Positions 40,108-49,302 of a DNA stretch of 64,000 bases are shown piece after piece. Each line of letters starts with the position of its first letter. Within the stretch, counting starts at the first letter, position 1. The notes beneath the pieces were generated by a model. That model had not been told where the DNA came from and ran no database searches. It saw only the letters and a program-made list of their open reading frames with translations. A program made the position numbers and the translations under genes. Location: assembly GCF_900110275.1 (NCBI RefSeq), contig NZ_FODC01000001.1, forward strand, positions 310,001-374,000. The letters are read 5' to 3'. This DNA is from Duganella sp. CF517 (GTDB lineage: Bacteria > Pseudomonadota > Gammaproteobacteria > Burkholderiales > Burkholderiaceae_D).

Positions 40108-41075
40108 TTGAGCTGCTCCAGGTAAGCGGCCAGCGCGCGCAGGGTGGCGCCGTCCATGTCGGCGCTGGCGGGCATGCGCACGCCGGGCTTGGCGACATGC
40201 GGATCGGCGATCCACGCCACCAGCGCGCCCTGCCCGTTGCGCAAGGTGCCGGCGCCCAGATACAGGCGGCTGCCGACGTGCGTCAGGTCGGGACCCAAGG
40301 CGGCGCCGCCGTTGTCCGTCGGCGTGTTAGCGCCTGGTCGCGTGCGTATCGTATGGCAGGCGGCGCAACGTTGTTCGTCGAATGCGCGCCGTCCGCGTTC
40401 GACCTCGACTCCCTGCACCATGACGCCCGCAGGCCGCGCCTGCGCCGCCAGCCAGGCGAGAAATTCAGCCGGCGATTGCGCCACCACGTGCAAGGCCATG
40501 CGCGCGTGCTGCTCGCCGCAGTATTCGGCGCACTGTGCGCGGTACACGCCGGCGCGGTCGGCCTGCAACGTCATGCCGTGCACGCGGCCCGGCACCATGT
40601 CCACCTTGCCCGCCAACGCCGGCACCCAGAAGCTGTGGATCACGTCGGCGCTGCTCAGGCCCAGGTAAACGGGCTGGCCGAGCGGCACGCGGATCTCGTT
40701 GGCCAGCACGATATCCTCGCCGCCGGCGGGGTCGGTGTAGCGCACCTCCCACCACCACATGCGCGCGATCACCGATATCTTGATCGCGTGCTGCGACGTC
40801 GGTTTGCTTAACTGCGCGCTGCGCCACGTGCCGAACACCAGCAATGCCGACAGCAGCACCAGCGGCAGCAGCACGCCGCCGCCGATGATCCAGACCATCG
40901 GCCGCACCGGTCGCCCGCCGCGAAGGCTCATCGCGCACAGGACCATCACGCCGATGAACAGCAGCGTGCCGCCGATGAACAACACCCAGGTCAGTTGCGC
41001 GATGACGGCCGCATCCGGCCCGGCCGGGTGCAGCGCCGATTGCAGCCAGGCGGCGGGACTCATGGCCGCACTCAT
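40104..41075 (-). CDS. Cytochrome c oxidase subunit II with C-terminal heme c
   Basis: This 323-residue subunit II has two N-terminal membrane spans (about 25-48 and 62-82) and a periplasmic CuA domain. The CuA ligands are His147, Cys182, Glu184, Cys186, His190 and Met193. A cytochrome c domain follows, with CAACH at 237-241 and a late Met in RMPAS, which makes this a caa3-type oxidase that takes electrons from its own heme. Two ATG codons are close together; the first (41075) overlaps the previous gene's stop by four bases. Confidence 0.94.
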   Translation of the reverse strand: MSAAMSPAAWLQSALHPAGPDAAVIAQLTWVLFIGGTLLFIGVMVLCAMSLRGGRPVRPMVWIIGGGVLLPLVLLSALLVFGTWRSAQLSKPTSQHAIKISVIARMWWWEVRYTDPAGGEDIVLANEIRVPLGQPVYLGLSSADVIHSFWVPALAGKVDMVPGRVHGMTLQADRAGVYRAQCAEYCGEQHARMALHVVAQSPAEFLAWLAAQARPAGVMVQGVEVERGRRAFDEQRCAACHTIRTRPGANTPTDNGGAALGPDLTHVGSRLYLGAGTLRNGQGALVAWIADPHVAKPGVRMPASADMDGATLRALAAYLEQLK

Positions 41076-41464
41076 GGCAGCGCGTACAGGAAGGCGGCCA
41101 TGTCGCGGGCGTCGGCTTCCGACACGCCCATGGCGGGCATCGCGGTGCCGGGCTTCATGGACGCGGGATCGACGATCCAGCGCGCCAGCGCATCGGGACG
41201 ATTGGGAATCTGGCCGGCGATATAGCTGCGCCGGCCATAGCTTTCCAGCGCCGGGCCAAGGGTGCCGCGCGCCGCCGCCACCTCCGGGATCTGATGGCAG
41301 GACCCGCACTGGTACTGCGCCAGCAGCAGCTTGCCGCGCCCGACGTCGGCGCCTGGCACGGGCGCACGCGCCTGCTCGCCCGTAGGCGCACGCGCCTGCT
41401 CGCCCGAATCGCAAGCCGCCAGCAAGGCCACCAAGGCCGGTAGGGAAAGGTGAAGGATGCGCAC
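41072..41464 (-). CDS. Cytochrome c lipoprotein
   Basis: This 130-residue protein has a lipoprotein signal (LLAAC, Cys18), a short linker in which an 8-residue unit GEQARAPT is repeated, and one class I cytochrome c domain (CGSCH at 53-57, axial Met in TAMPAMGV). It is probably anchored in the membrane as an electron donor to the downstream oxidase, and is the first gene of that operon. Its heme domain closely resembles the second heme domain of the divergent cytochrome at 41585. Confidence 0.9.
   Translation of the reverse strand: MRILHLSLPALVALLAACDSGEQARAPTGEQARAPVPGADVGRGKLLLAQYQCGSCHQIPEVAAARGTLGPALESYGRRSYIAGQIPNRPDALARWIVDPASMKPGTAMPAMGVSEADARDMAAFLYALP
41361..41406. repeat. 24-bp direct repeat inside the cytochrome c lipoprotein gene
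   Basis: One 24-base unit (41361-41384) is followed by 22 identical bases of the next (41385-41406). It codes for the doubled GEQARAP linker after the lipobox and keeps the frame. Confidence 0.9.
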
Positions 41465-41495
41465 GATTGGAAGCAGCTCAAGCCTGTCGAATGGC

Positions 41496-41501
41496 TATAA
41501 T
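41496..41501 (+). promoter_or_regulatory. -10 box between divergent cytochrome genes
   Basis: TATAAT lies in the 120-base gap between the oxidase operon and the diheme cytochrome gene. No clear -35 is seen at the right spacing. Confidence 0.3.
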
Positions 41502-41584
41502 ACAAGAAACATATCATTCCGCTATTTTCAACAGAACACCAGCCGGCGCGGGCCTGTCGGCCCGTTCAGCGAAGGGCCCGCACG

Positions 41585-42472
41585 ATGACGATGCACCGCC
41601 GACGACTCGTTTTGATCACGGTCGCCGCCACGCTGGCGACGCTCGGGACGCTGGGCGCCGCGATCGGCGCGGTGATTTTTTTCGGCGGCTATTACGACAT
41701 CTCCTCGACCAAACTCCATTTCCAGCCGGTGCACACGGTGCTCGAGCAGGGCATGCGCGAATCGGTGCGGCACTACGCGCGCGACGTCCGGACGCCGGCG
41801 TTCGTGGCGCAGGCCAAGGCGCGGGCGGTAGCGGACGGCGGCGTCGCCTCGTCGCCGGCCTTGCTGCGCGGGGCCGGACTGTATCGGGACAATTGCGTGG
41901 TGTGCCATGGCGCGCCCGGCGTGGCGCAGCACGATATCGGAAAGAGCATGCAGCCGGTGCCGGGGCCGTTGGCCGACGCCTCGCGCCGCTGGCTTCCCAA
42001 CGAGCTGTACTGGATCACCCGCCACGGCATCAAGATGAGTGGCATGCCGGCGTGGGAGTTCCATCTCGCCGACGAGGATTTGTGGGCGGTGGTCGGCTTT
42101 CTGGTCGCGCTGCCGGAACTGTCGCCGCAGGCGTATGCGGCGGTCACCAAACAAGCCGGCCCGCAGCCGCGCGCGCCACGGCCGGAGCGCGCCCACGCCG
42201 ACGCCGTGCGCGGACGGCTGGCGCTGAGCCAGTATGCGTGCAACGCCTGCCATGTGATTCCCGGCGTGACCGGACCGGATACGTTCGTCGGTCCGCCGCT
42301 CAAGGACCTGGCAGCGCGCAAATACATCGCCGGGCACCTGCCCAACAGCGCCGCCAACCTGGCGCGCTGGATACGCGATCCGCGCCAGATCAATCCGCAA
42401 ACAGCGATGCCGGCAATGGACGTCACCGAATCGGACGCGCGCGACATGGCCGCATATTTACTGTCCAAGTAG
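41585..42472 (+). CDS. Diheme c-type cytochrome, membrane-anchored
   Basis: This 295-residue protein has an uncleaved-looking N-terminal membrane anchor (about 8-34) and two cytochrome c domains: CVVCH at 104-108 (axial Met in SGMPAWEF) and CNACH at 219-223 (axial Met in TAMPAMDV). The second domain shares long near-identical segments with the lipoprotein cytochrome encoded across the divergent promoter (YIAG, ARWI.DP, SDARDMAAYL). It probably carries electrons to the caa3 oxidase. Its stop is 14 bases from the convergent urtE stop. Confidence 0.9.
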   Translation: MTMHRRRLVLITVAATLATLGTLGAAIGAVIFFGGYYDISSTKLHFQPVHTVLEQGMRESVRHYARDVRTPAFVAQAKARAVADGGVASSPALLRGAGLYRDNCVVCHGAPGVAQHDIGKSMQPVPGPLADASRRWLPNELYWITRHGIKMSGMPAWEFHLADEDLWAVVGFLVALPELSPQAYAAVTKQAGPQPRAPRPERAHADAVRGRLALSQYACNACHVIPGVTGPDTFVGPPLKDLAARKYIAGHLPNSAANLARWIRDPRQINPQTAMPAMDVTESDARDMAAYLLSK

Positions 42473-42486
42473 CTGGCAACTAACGG

Positions 42487-43185
42487 CTACACCGCCAGAT
42501 GCCGCTTGACGTCCGGATCGTTCATCGTCGCCTGCGCGCCGGAGGCCACCACCTCGCCGCGCGACAGCACCATGAACTGGTCCGCCAATTCGTGCGCGAA
42601 ATCGAAATACTGCTCGCACAGCAGAATCGCCATGTCGCCACGCTGGCGCAATAAGCGGATGACATTGCCGATGTCCTTGATGATGGACGGCTGGATACCC
42701 TCCGTCGGCTCATCCAGGATGATCAACTTCGGCTCCGCCAACAACGCGCGCGCGATCGCCAGTTGCTGCTGCTGGCCGCCGGACAGGTCGCCGCCGCGCC
42801 GGTGCAGCATATCCTTCAGCACCGGGAACAGCTCATACACCTCGCCCTTGATGATGCCGGCCTTCTTGCCGCTATGCGTGGCAAGCCCCATCAGCAGGTT
42901 CTCTTCCACCGTCAGGCGCGCGAAAATCTCGCGTCCCTGCGGCACGTAGGCGATGCCCGCCCTCGCGCGCTGGTGCGGCGCCATACGCGTGATGTCGCGT
43001 CCCTCCAGCTTGACGCTCCCCGCCGACACCGGCAACACGCCCATCAGGCACTTCAACAGCGTGGTCTTGCCCACGCCGTTGCGGCCCAACAGCGCCATGC
43101 ACTTGCCGCGCTCCAGCTCCAGCGACACGCCCCGCAAGGTATGCGAGGACCCGTAGTACTGATTGATTTTTTCAACTTGCAGCAT
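42487..43185 (-). CDS. urtE: Urea-type ABC transporter ATPase UrtE
   Basis: This 232-residue LivF-like ATPase powers uptake with UrtD. Walker A is GRNGVGKTT near residue 36, the signature is LSGGQQQQLAIARAL, and Walker B is LIILDEPTEGIQPS. The EGIQPS ending is typical of UrtE rather than branched-chain amino acid transporters. It starts five bases after urtD and closes the operon. Confidence 0.93.
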   Translation of the reverse strand: MLQVEKINQYYGSSHTLRGVSLELERGKCMALLGRNGVGKTTLLKCLMGVLPVSAGSVKLEGRDITRMAPHQRARAGIAYVPQGREIFARLTVEENLLMGLATHSGKKAGIIKGEVYELFPVLKDMLHRRGGDLSGGQQQQLAIARALLAEPKLIILDEPTEGIQPSIIKDIGNVIRLLRQRGDMAILLCEQYFDFAHELADQFMVLSRGEVVASGAQATMNDPDVKRHLAV

Positions 43186-43190
43186 ATTCT

Positions 43191-43988
43191 TCAGCGTCCC
43201 AGATAGACTTCGATCACCCGCTCGTCGGACTGCACCTGCGCCATCGTCCCCTGCGCCAGCACCGAACCCTCGTGCAGCACCGTCACCACGCCCTGCTGCG
43301 CGATCTCCGTCACGAACGCCATGTCGTGTTCGACCACCATGATCGAATGCTTGCCGCGTAATTCGTTCAACAGTTCGGCCGTGCGCGCCGTCTCGGCGTC
43401 GGACATGCCGGCCACCGGCTCGTCGAGCAAAATCAGCTGCGGCTCCTGCATCAGCAGCATGCCGATCTCCAGCCATTGCTTCTGCCCGTGCGACAGCAGG
43501 CCGGCCAGCCGCCTCTCGCTGCCGTTCAGGCGTATCAGCTTGAGGATCTCGTCGATCTTGCCGCGCTGCTCGGAATTCAGCCGCGCGAACAGGGTTGGCC
43601 GCACGCGCTTGTCGGTCTTCATCGCCAGCTCCAGGTTCTCGAACACCGTATGCTGCTCGAAGATGGTCGGACGCTGGAACTTGCGGCCGATGCCGGCGTG
43701 GGCGATCTGATACTCGGTCATGCGGCTCAAGTCCATGGTCTGGCCGAAGTAGGCGGTGCCCGACGTCGGCCGCGTCTTGCCGGTGATGACGTCCATCATC
43801 GTCGTCTTGCCGGCGCCGTTGGGCCCGATGATGCACCGCAGCTCGCCGACCGAGATATCCAGGCTCAGTTTATTGAGCGCCCGGAAGCCGTCGAACGACA
43901 CCGTGATCTCCTCCAGGTACAGGATCGCGCCGTGCGTCGTATCCAGTCCCTGCCCTGCAACGCGGTCATAGCTCTCGTTTCCGCTCAT
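43191..43988 (-). CDS. urtD: Urea-type ABC transporter ATPase UrtD
   Basis: This 265-residue LivG-like ATPase has Walker A GPNGAGKTT, a divergent signature LSHGQKQWLEIGMLL and Walker B LILLDEPVAGMSDAE. The LSHGQKQWLEIG signature is characteristic of UrtD. The ATG at 43988 overlaps the urtC stop by four bases; the open frame upstream lies inside urtC. Confidence 0.93.
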   Translation of the reverse strand: MSGNESYDRVAGQGLDTTHGAILYLEEITVSFDGFRALNKLSLDISVGELRCIIGPNGAGKTTMMDVITGKTRPTSGTAYFGQTMDLSRMTEYQIAHAGIGRKFQRPTIFEQHTVFENLELAMKTDKRVRPTLFARLNSEQRGKIDEILKLIRLNGSERRLAGLLSHGQKQWLEIGMLLMQEPQLILLDEPVAGMSDAETARTAELLNELRGKHSIMVVEHDMAFVTEIAQQGVVTVLHEGSVLAQGTMAQVQSDERVIEVYLGR

Positions 43989-45088
43989 GCCGCCTCCTCG
44001 TGCGCCTTGTCCCGGCCATTGCCCCAACGCGCCGCCAGGCCGGCGATGCCCTGCGGCAGATAGCGCGTCACTAAAATGAATATCAATCCCAACGCGAACA
44101 GCCACAGGTCCGGAAAGGCGCCGGTGAACCAGCTCTTCAAACCATTGACCGAGAACGCGCCGATGATAGGACCGATCAGGGTTCCGCGCCCGCCGACGGC
44201 GGCCCAGATCACCATCTCGATCGAATTCGCCGGCGACATTTCGGACGGGTTGATGATGCCGACCTGCGGCACATACAGGGCGCCGGCGATCCCGCACAGC
44301 ACCGCCGACAGCGTCCACACGAACAATTTGAACCACAGCGGGTTATAGCCGATGAACATCAACCGCGATTCCGAATCGCGCACGGCTTGAAGCACCCTTC
44401 CCAGCTTCGATTGCACGATCGCGCGGCACAGCAGCAGCGATCCGGCCAGCACCGCCAGGGTCACCAGATACAAGGTCGCCTTGGTGCCCGGCGCGCTGAT
44501 CGAATAGCCGAGAATCCGTTTGAAGTCCGTGAAGCCGTTGTTACCGCCAAAGCCGGTGTCGTTACGGAAGAACAGCAGCATGAAGGCGTAGGTCATCGCC
44601 TGCGTGATGATCGAGAAGTACACGCCCTTGATGCGTGAGCGGAAGGCGAAGAAGCCGAACACGAAGGCCAGCACGCCGGGCACCAGCACCACCAGCGCCA
44701 GGCAGTACCAGAAGCTGTCGGTCGCGGTCCAGTACCACGGATAGGTTTTCCAATCGAGGAAGACCATGAAGTCCGGCAGATCGCTTTGGTACACGCCGTC
44801 CCTGCCGATGGCGCGCATCAGGTACATGCCGTGGGCGTAAGCGCCCAGCGCGAAGAATACGCCGTGGCCCAGCGACAGGATGCCGGCGTAACCCCACACC
44901 ATGTCGAGCGCCAGCGCGGCCAGTGCGTAGCACATGAACTTTCCGATCAGGCTGACCATGTAGCTGGGCACGTGCAGCGCGTGGCCGTCCGGGAAAACCA
45001 GATTAAGCAACGGCAGCGCCGCCAGCACGACGCAGGTGGCGACGATGCCGCTCCAAGCCCGGCGCGAAAACAATGAGCTATGAATCAT
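43985..45088 (-). CDS. urtC: Urea-type ABC transporter permease UrtC
   Basis: This 367-residue LivM-like permease has nine or so membrane spans and the MVWGYAGILSLGHGVFFALG block typical of UrtC. It pairs with UrtB to form the channel. Its ATG overlaps the urtB stop (ATGA). Confidence 0.93.
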   Translation of the reverse strand: MIHSSLFSRRAWSGIVATCVVLAALPLLNLVFPDGHALHVPSYMVSLIGKFMCYALAALALDMVWGYAGILSLGHGVFFALGAYAHGMYLMRAIGRDGVYQSDLPDFMVFLDWKTYPWYWTATDSFWYCLALVVLVPGVLAFVFGFFAFRSRIKGVYFSIITQAMTYAFMLLFFRNDTGFGGNNGFTDFKRILGYSISAPGTKATLYLVTLAVLAGSLLLCRAIVQSKLGRVLQAVRDSESRLMFIGYNPLWFKLFVWTLSAVLCGIAGALYVPQVGIINPSEMSPANSIEMVIWAAVGGRGTLIGPIIGAFSVNGLKSWFTGAFPDLWLFALGLIFILVTRYLPQGIAGLAARWGNGRDKAHEEAA

Positions 45089-46677
45089 TCGGCACTCCTG
45101 CCTTTCATGGCGAACAGCCCCTGCGGCCGCTTCTGGATAAAGATAATGATGAAGATCAGGATGGCGATCTTGGCCAGCACCGCGCCGGCCACCGGTTCCA
45201 GGAATTTGTTGGCCTCACCGAGGCCGATGGCCGCGATGATCGTGCCGGCCAACTGGCCGACGCCGCCCAGCACCACCACCATGAACGAATCGACGATGTA
45301 GCCCTGGCCCAGGTCCGGTCCCACGTTACCCAACTGTGACAGCGCCACGCCACCCAGGCCGGCGATGCCGGAACCCAGGCCGAAGGTCATCATGTCGATC
45401 TTGGCGGTGGAGACGCCGACGCAGCCGGCCATGCGGCGGTTCTGCATCACGGCGCGCACGAACAGGCCCAGTCGCGTCTTGTTCAGGATCAGCCACACGC
45501 CCGCCACCACGATCATGGCGAAGACGATGATGGCGATGCGGTTGTACGCCAGCACCAGGTTGCCCAGCACCGTCACGCCGCCCGACATCCACGACGGATT
45601 GGCCACTTCGACGTTTTGAGCTCCGAAGATGGTGCGCACGCCCTGCATCAAAATCAGGCTGATGCCCCAGGTGGCCAGCAGCGTCTCCAGCGGACGGCCA
45701 TAGAGCCAGCGGATCACCGTGCGTTCCATCGCCACGCCCACCGCCGCCGTAACGAGGAAGGCGGCCGGCAGCGCGGCGATCAGGTAGGCGTCCACCGCCG
45801 ATGGAAAGTACTGGCGGAAGGCGGTCTGGCACAGATAGGTGGTGTAGGCGCCGATCATCAGCAGTTCGCCGTGCGCCATGTTGATGATGCCCATCAGGCC
45901 GAAAGTGATCGCCAGGCCCAGGGCCGTCAGCAGCAGCACGCTGCCCAGCGAGATGCCGTAGAAGACATTGCCGATGAATTCAGTGCGCGCCAGCCGGCTG
46001 TCGATGGCCGCCAGCGTGCGCGCGGCGGCCACGCGCACGCCTTCATCCGGTTCGGCCGGCGTGCCGTCGGCGTTTTTGTTCAGCATCGCCTGCAAGGTCG
46101 GGCGCAGGTTGGCGTTGCTGCTGTCGGCCAACGCCTCCACCGCCGCTTTGCGCTTGGCGGCGTCGGGCGATTGCAGGTTGGCGGTCGCCGCGACCAGTTG
46201 CAGCAGGGGGCGGATGTCGGCGTCGGTTTCCTTGGCCAGCGCCTTGTCGATCAGCGGCGCCTGCGCCAGGGTCACGCTTTTTTGCAGTTCGGTGACGGCC
46301 GCCAGGCGTTCGGTGCGGTCGGAGGAAAGGAGTTTAAGCGCCGACAACGCGTCGTCGATCGCGCCGCGCAGCCGGTTGTTGATCATCAGGCCATCGATCC
46401 CCTCGGGCAGCGGCCCGGTGGCGCCGGTGGCGGGGTTGTAGGCCTTGTCGTCGGTGACGATCAATACCTGGCCATCCGGCGCCGCGTAGGCGTCGCCGTT
46501 TTTCATCGCCATCAGCAGGCGGGTGGCGTCGTCACTGGCCAGGGCGCCGATCCGGCCGACCGCCTCGATGCGGGCGTCGGGGTCGTCGCCAGTCAAAGGC
46601 GCCAGCAAGGCGCTGTCGATGGCCGCCTGTGCCGCGCCGGCAAGCAGCATGGCGGCGATAAGCAGGAGTTTTTTCAA
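45085..46677 (-). CDS. urtB: Urea-type ABC transporter permease UrtB
   Basis: This 530-residue protein has a signal-like N terminus and a 230-residue helical periplasmic part (HEAT-like, ending near AARTLAAIDSRLAR), then a LivH-like permease with eight or so spans. The long N-terminal extension is typical of UrtB and absent from branched-chain amino acid permeases, which supports the urea/amide assignment. GLMGIINMAHGELLMIGAY is the permease hallmark. Confidence 0.93.
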   Translation of the reverse strand: MKKLLLIAAMLLAGAAQAAIDSALLAPLTGDDPDARIEAVGRIGALASDDATRLLMAMKNGDAYAAPDGQVLIVTDDKAYNPATGATGPLPEGIDGLMINNRLRGAIDDALSALKLLSSDRTERLAAVTELQKSVTLAQAPLIDKALAKETDADIRPLLQLVAATANLQSPDAAKRKAAVEALADSSNANLRPTLQAMLNKNADGTPAEPDEGVRVAAARTLAAIDSRLARTEFIGNVFYGISLGSVLLLTALGLAITFGLMGIINMAHGELLMIGAYTTYLCQTAFRQYFPSAVDAYLIAALPAAFLVTAAVGVAMERTVIRWLYGRPLETLLATWGISLILMQGVRTIFGAQNVEVANPSWMSGGVTVLGNLVLAYNRIAIIVFAMIVVAGVWLILNKTRLGLFVRAVMQNRRMAGCVGVSTAKIDMMTFGLGSGIAGLGGVALSQLGNVGPDLGQGYIVDSFMVVVLGGVGQLAGTIIAAIGLGEANKFLEPVAGAVLAKIAILIFIIIFIQKRPQGLFAMKGRSAE

Positions 46678-46732
46678 GATACGTATTCCTCAAGTGAAGC
46701 CGGCCGGCCGCCGGACGGCGGCCGGCTCACGA

Positions 46733-48001
46733 TTACAGCTTTTGCTTGCCTTCGTTACCCTGGATGTACGGGCTCCAAGGCTGCGCGCGCACCGGACCAG
46801 GCGTCTTCCACACGACGTTGAACTGCCCGTCGGCGCGGATCTCGCCGATGAACACCGGTTTGTGCAAGTGGTGGTTGGTCGCGTCCATCGTCAGGGTGAA
46901 GCCCGACGGCGCCTTGAAGGTCTGGCCGCCCATCGCCGCGATCACTTTGTCGGTATCGGTCGACTTGGCCTTCTCCACCGCCTGCGCCCACATGTGGATG
47001 CCGACGTAGGTCGCTTCCATCGGGTCGTTGGTCACCACCGTTTTCGCGTTCGGCAGCTTCTTGGCGACGGCGTAGGCCTTCCACTTCTTGATGAATTCCG
47101 TGTTGACCGGATTCTTCACCGATTCGAAGTAGTTCCAGGCCGCCAGATGGCCCAGCAGCGGCTTGGTGTCGACGCCGCGCAGTTCCTCCTCGCCCACCGA
47201 GAACGCCACCACCGGCACGTCGGTCGCCTTCAGGCCGGCGTTGCCCAGCTCTTTGTAGAACGGCACGTTGGAGTCGCCGTTGATGGTCGAGATCACGGCC
47301 GTCTTGCCGCCCGCCGAGAACTTCTTGATGTTGGCGACGATGGTCTGGTAGTCGGAGTGGCCGAACGGGGTGTAGACCTCGTCGATGTCGCTATCCTTCA
47401 CGCCTTTGCTTTTCAGGAAAGCGCGCAGGATCTTGTTGGTGGTGCGTGGATAAACGTAGTCGGTCCCCAGCAGCACGAAGCGCTTGGCGCCGCCGCCGTC
47501 CTTGCTCATCAGGTATTCGACGGCGGGAATCGCCTGCTGGTTCGGCGCCGCGCCGGTGTAGAAGACGTTCTTCTCCAGCTCCTCGCCCTCGTACTGCACC
47601 GGGTAGAACAACAGGCTATTCAACTCTTTGAACACCGGCAGCACCGACTTGCGCGACACCGACGTCCAGCAGCCGAAGACGGCGGCCACCTTGTCCTGGG
47701 CGATCAGGCCGCGCGCCTTTTCGGCGAACAGCGGCCAGTTGGAGGCCGGATCGACGACCACCGCCTCGAGCTTCTTGCCCATCACGCCGCCCTTGGCGTT
47801 GATCTCGTCGATGGTCATCAAGGCGACGTCCTTGAGCGACGTCTCCGAGATGGCCATGGTGCCCGACAGCGAGTGCAGGATGCCGACCTTGATGGTGTCG
47901 GCGGCGTAGGCCGAGGTAGACAGCGTGACGCCGGCGGCCAGCATGGAGGTTGCGGCGGCGATGCGGCTGATGGTGCCGATGAAATTGCGACGATTTTGCA
48001 T
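46733..48001 (-). CDS. urtA: Urea-type ABC transporter substrate-binding protein UrtA
   Basis: This 422-residue periplasmic binding protein has an N-terminal export signal with RRNF (possible Tat or Sec signal) ending near AYAAD. The mature part opens with IKVGILHSLSGTMAISETSL and contains FYPVQYEGEE and LGTDYVYPRTTN, marks of the UrtA/FmdD/AmiC group for urea and short-chain amides. The gene leads urtABCDE after a porin gene 24 bases upstream. Confidence 0.93.
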   Translation of the reverse strand: MQNRRNFIGTISRIAAATSMLAAGVTLSTSAYAADTIKVGILHSLSGTMAISETSLKDVALMTIDEINAKGGVMGKKLEAVVVDPASNWPLFAEKARGLIAQDKVAAVFGCWTSVSRKSVLPVFKELNSLLFYPVQYEGEELEKNVFYTGAAPNQQAIPAVEYLMSKDGGGAKRFVLLGTDYVYPRTTNKILRAFLKSKGVKDSDIDEVYTPFGHSDYQTIVANIKKFSAGGKTAVISTINGDSNVPFYKELGNAGLKATDVPVVAFSVGEEELRGVDTKPLLGHLAAWNYFESVKNPVNTEFIKKWKAYAVAKKLPNAKTVVTNDPMEATYVGIHMWAQAVEKAKSTDTDKVIAAMGGQTFKAPSGFTLTMDATNHHLHKPVFIGEIRADGQFNVVWKTPGPVRAQPWSPYIQGNEGKQKL

Positions 48002-48025
48002 GTGATGACTCCGTGGGTGGCGAGA

Positions 48026-49162
48026 TTAGTATTGCAGCTGCAAAGTGACCGAGAATTTGTCCTGGCTGGCCACGCTGGTGACCTTGGTCTTCGAGTAGAA
48101 GGCGCTCACCTGGGCGTTGTAGCCGTCGATGATGTAGTTCACGCCGGCGTCGACTTGTTTGGTGTCGATGTTGGTATCGGCGGAGAACTTCTGCCAGTGC
48201 GCGAACGGCTGCAGCTTGCCCCAGCCGGCCTTCTGTTCGAAGATATAGGACACGCCCGCCGAATAGGCCTTGCCCTGCTCCGCCAGGATGATGTCGTCGG
48301 TGTCGTAGTCGTAGTAGGCCGCTTCCACCGCCACCGCGCCGGAGCCCTTGAAACGCTTCTCCATCAGGAAGTCGACGTTGTAGGAGCTGTACTTGCCGTT
48401 CTTGGCGACGGTCAGGATGCCGTCCTTCTGGTAGCGCCCCGCCACGCCGATCGACAGGATGTCGGCGTTGCCGAGGTAATTGCCGGTGCCGTAGTAGCCC
48501 GGTTCCGCGTCCCAGAAGTCGTACTGCAGGCGGCCCGCGTACATCAGCGAGTCGTCGGCGTTGACGCCGGCCGCCTTGGCCTGCGACTGCGTCAGCGAGC
48601 CGATGCCGAAGGTGTGGCCCTCGAAGGCGCCGAACGAGTAACCGAGCTTGCCGTCGGCGACGTTGCCCCAGACGACGACGCCGTCGTCGCGGCCGCGGAA
48701 GATGCCGCCGTTGTAGCCGTAGCGCGAGGCCACGCCGGCCCAGTAGCCGCCGCCCATCGAGTAGTACGGACCGGCCATGTTGGCGCGGTCGCTCGGCGAC
48801 AGCAGGCGGCCGGCCCAGATATTGAATTCGGGCGAGATGGCGAACTGGCCGGCGGCGTCGAGCACGCGGATCTTGTCGCCGTCCCACTCGGTGTTGAACA
48901 TGCCCTTGATGTTCTTGTTCAACGAAGCGCCGAAGTACAGGCGGCCGCTGTCGAGGTTGAAGTCCTGCGAACGCCCGCTGCCGTTGGGCGCCGCGTCTTC
49001 CGCGCTGGTGAAGCTCTCGCGCAGGCCGAAGCCGACGCTGACCGACTTGTCGTCGCCCATGTTGATCGTCGCGCCGGCGCAAGCCGGGTTGGCTATGCCC
49101 GCCGCCACCGCCGCCACCGCCGCCGCCAGCAGCACTTGCCGGCCTCCCCGTTTCAGACGCAT
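48026..49162 (-). CDS. Outer-membrane beta-barrel porin next to urtA
   Basis: This 378-residue protein has a signal peptide ending near PACAG and then a string of amphipathic beta strands ending in the aromatic LQLQY, as outer-membrane proteins do. Strands such as KNIKGMFNTEWDGDKIRV resemble those of phosphate- or solute-type porins. Its place before urtA on the same strand suggests it brings the same solute, perhaps urea or amides, across the outer membrane. I do not recognise a named subfamily. Confidence 0.75.
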   Translation of the reverse strand: MRLKRGGRQVLLAAAVAAVAAGIANPACAGATINMGDDKSVSVGFGLRESFTSAEDAAPNGSGRSQDFNLDSGRLYFGASLNKNIKGMFNTEWDGDKIRVLDAAGQFAISPEFNIWAGRLLSPSDRANMAGPYYSMGGGYWAGVASRYGYNGGIFRGRDDGVVVWGNVADGKLGYSFGAFEGHTFGIGSLTQSQAKAAGVNADDSLMYAGRLQYDFWDAEPGYYGTGNYLGNADILSIGVAGRYQKDGILTVAKNGKYSSYNVDFLMEKRFKGSGAVAVEAAYYDYDTDDIILAEQGKAYSAGVSYIFEQKAGWGKLQPFAHWQKFSADTNIDTKQVDAGVNYIIDGYNAQVSAFYSKTKVTSVASQDKFSVTLQLQY

Positions 49163-49302
49163 CGTGTTTCCCCTTGGTTGGACTGTTGTTGAACTAATGT
49201 TGCAACTTTATCCAGCGTGGCCAACGCGGGGAATACGTCGAATGACGTACGGCGGCACGATTAGTGGCACAATCGCGCTTTCAGATTTAACGGAAGACCA
49301 TC

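Noticed and set aside
46523..49192. Open frame of 889 codons opposite urtA, the porin and part of urtB
   Set aside because: It runs across three clear genes on the other strand and has the same low-complexity make-up as other shadows.
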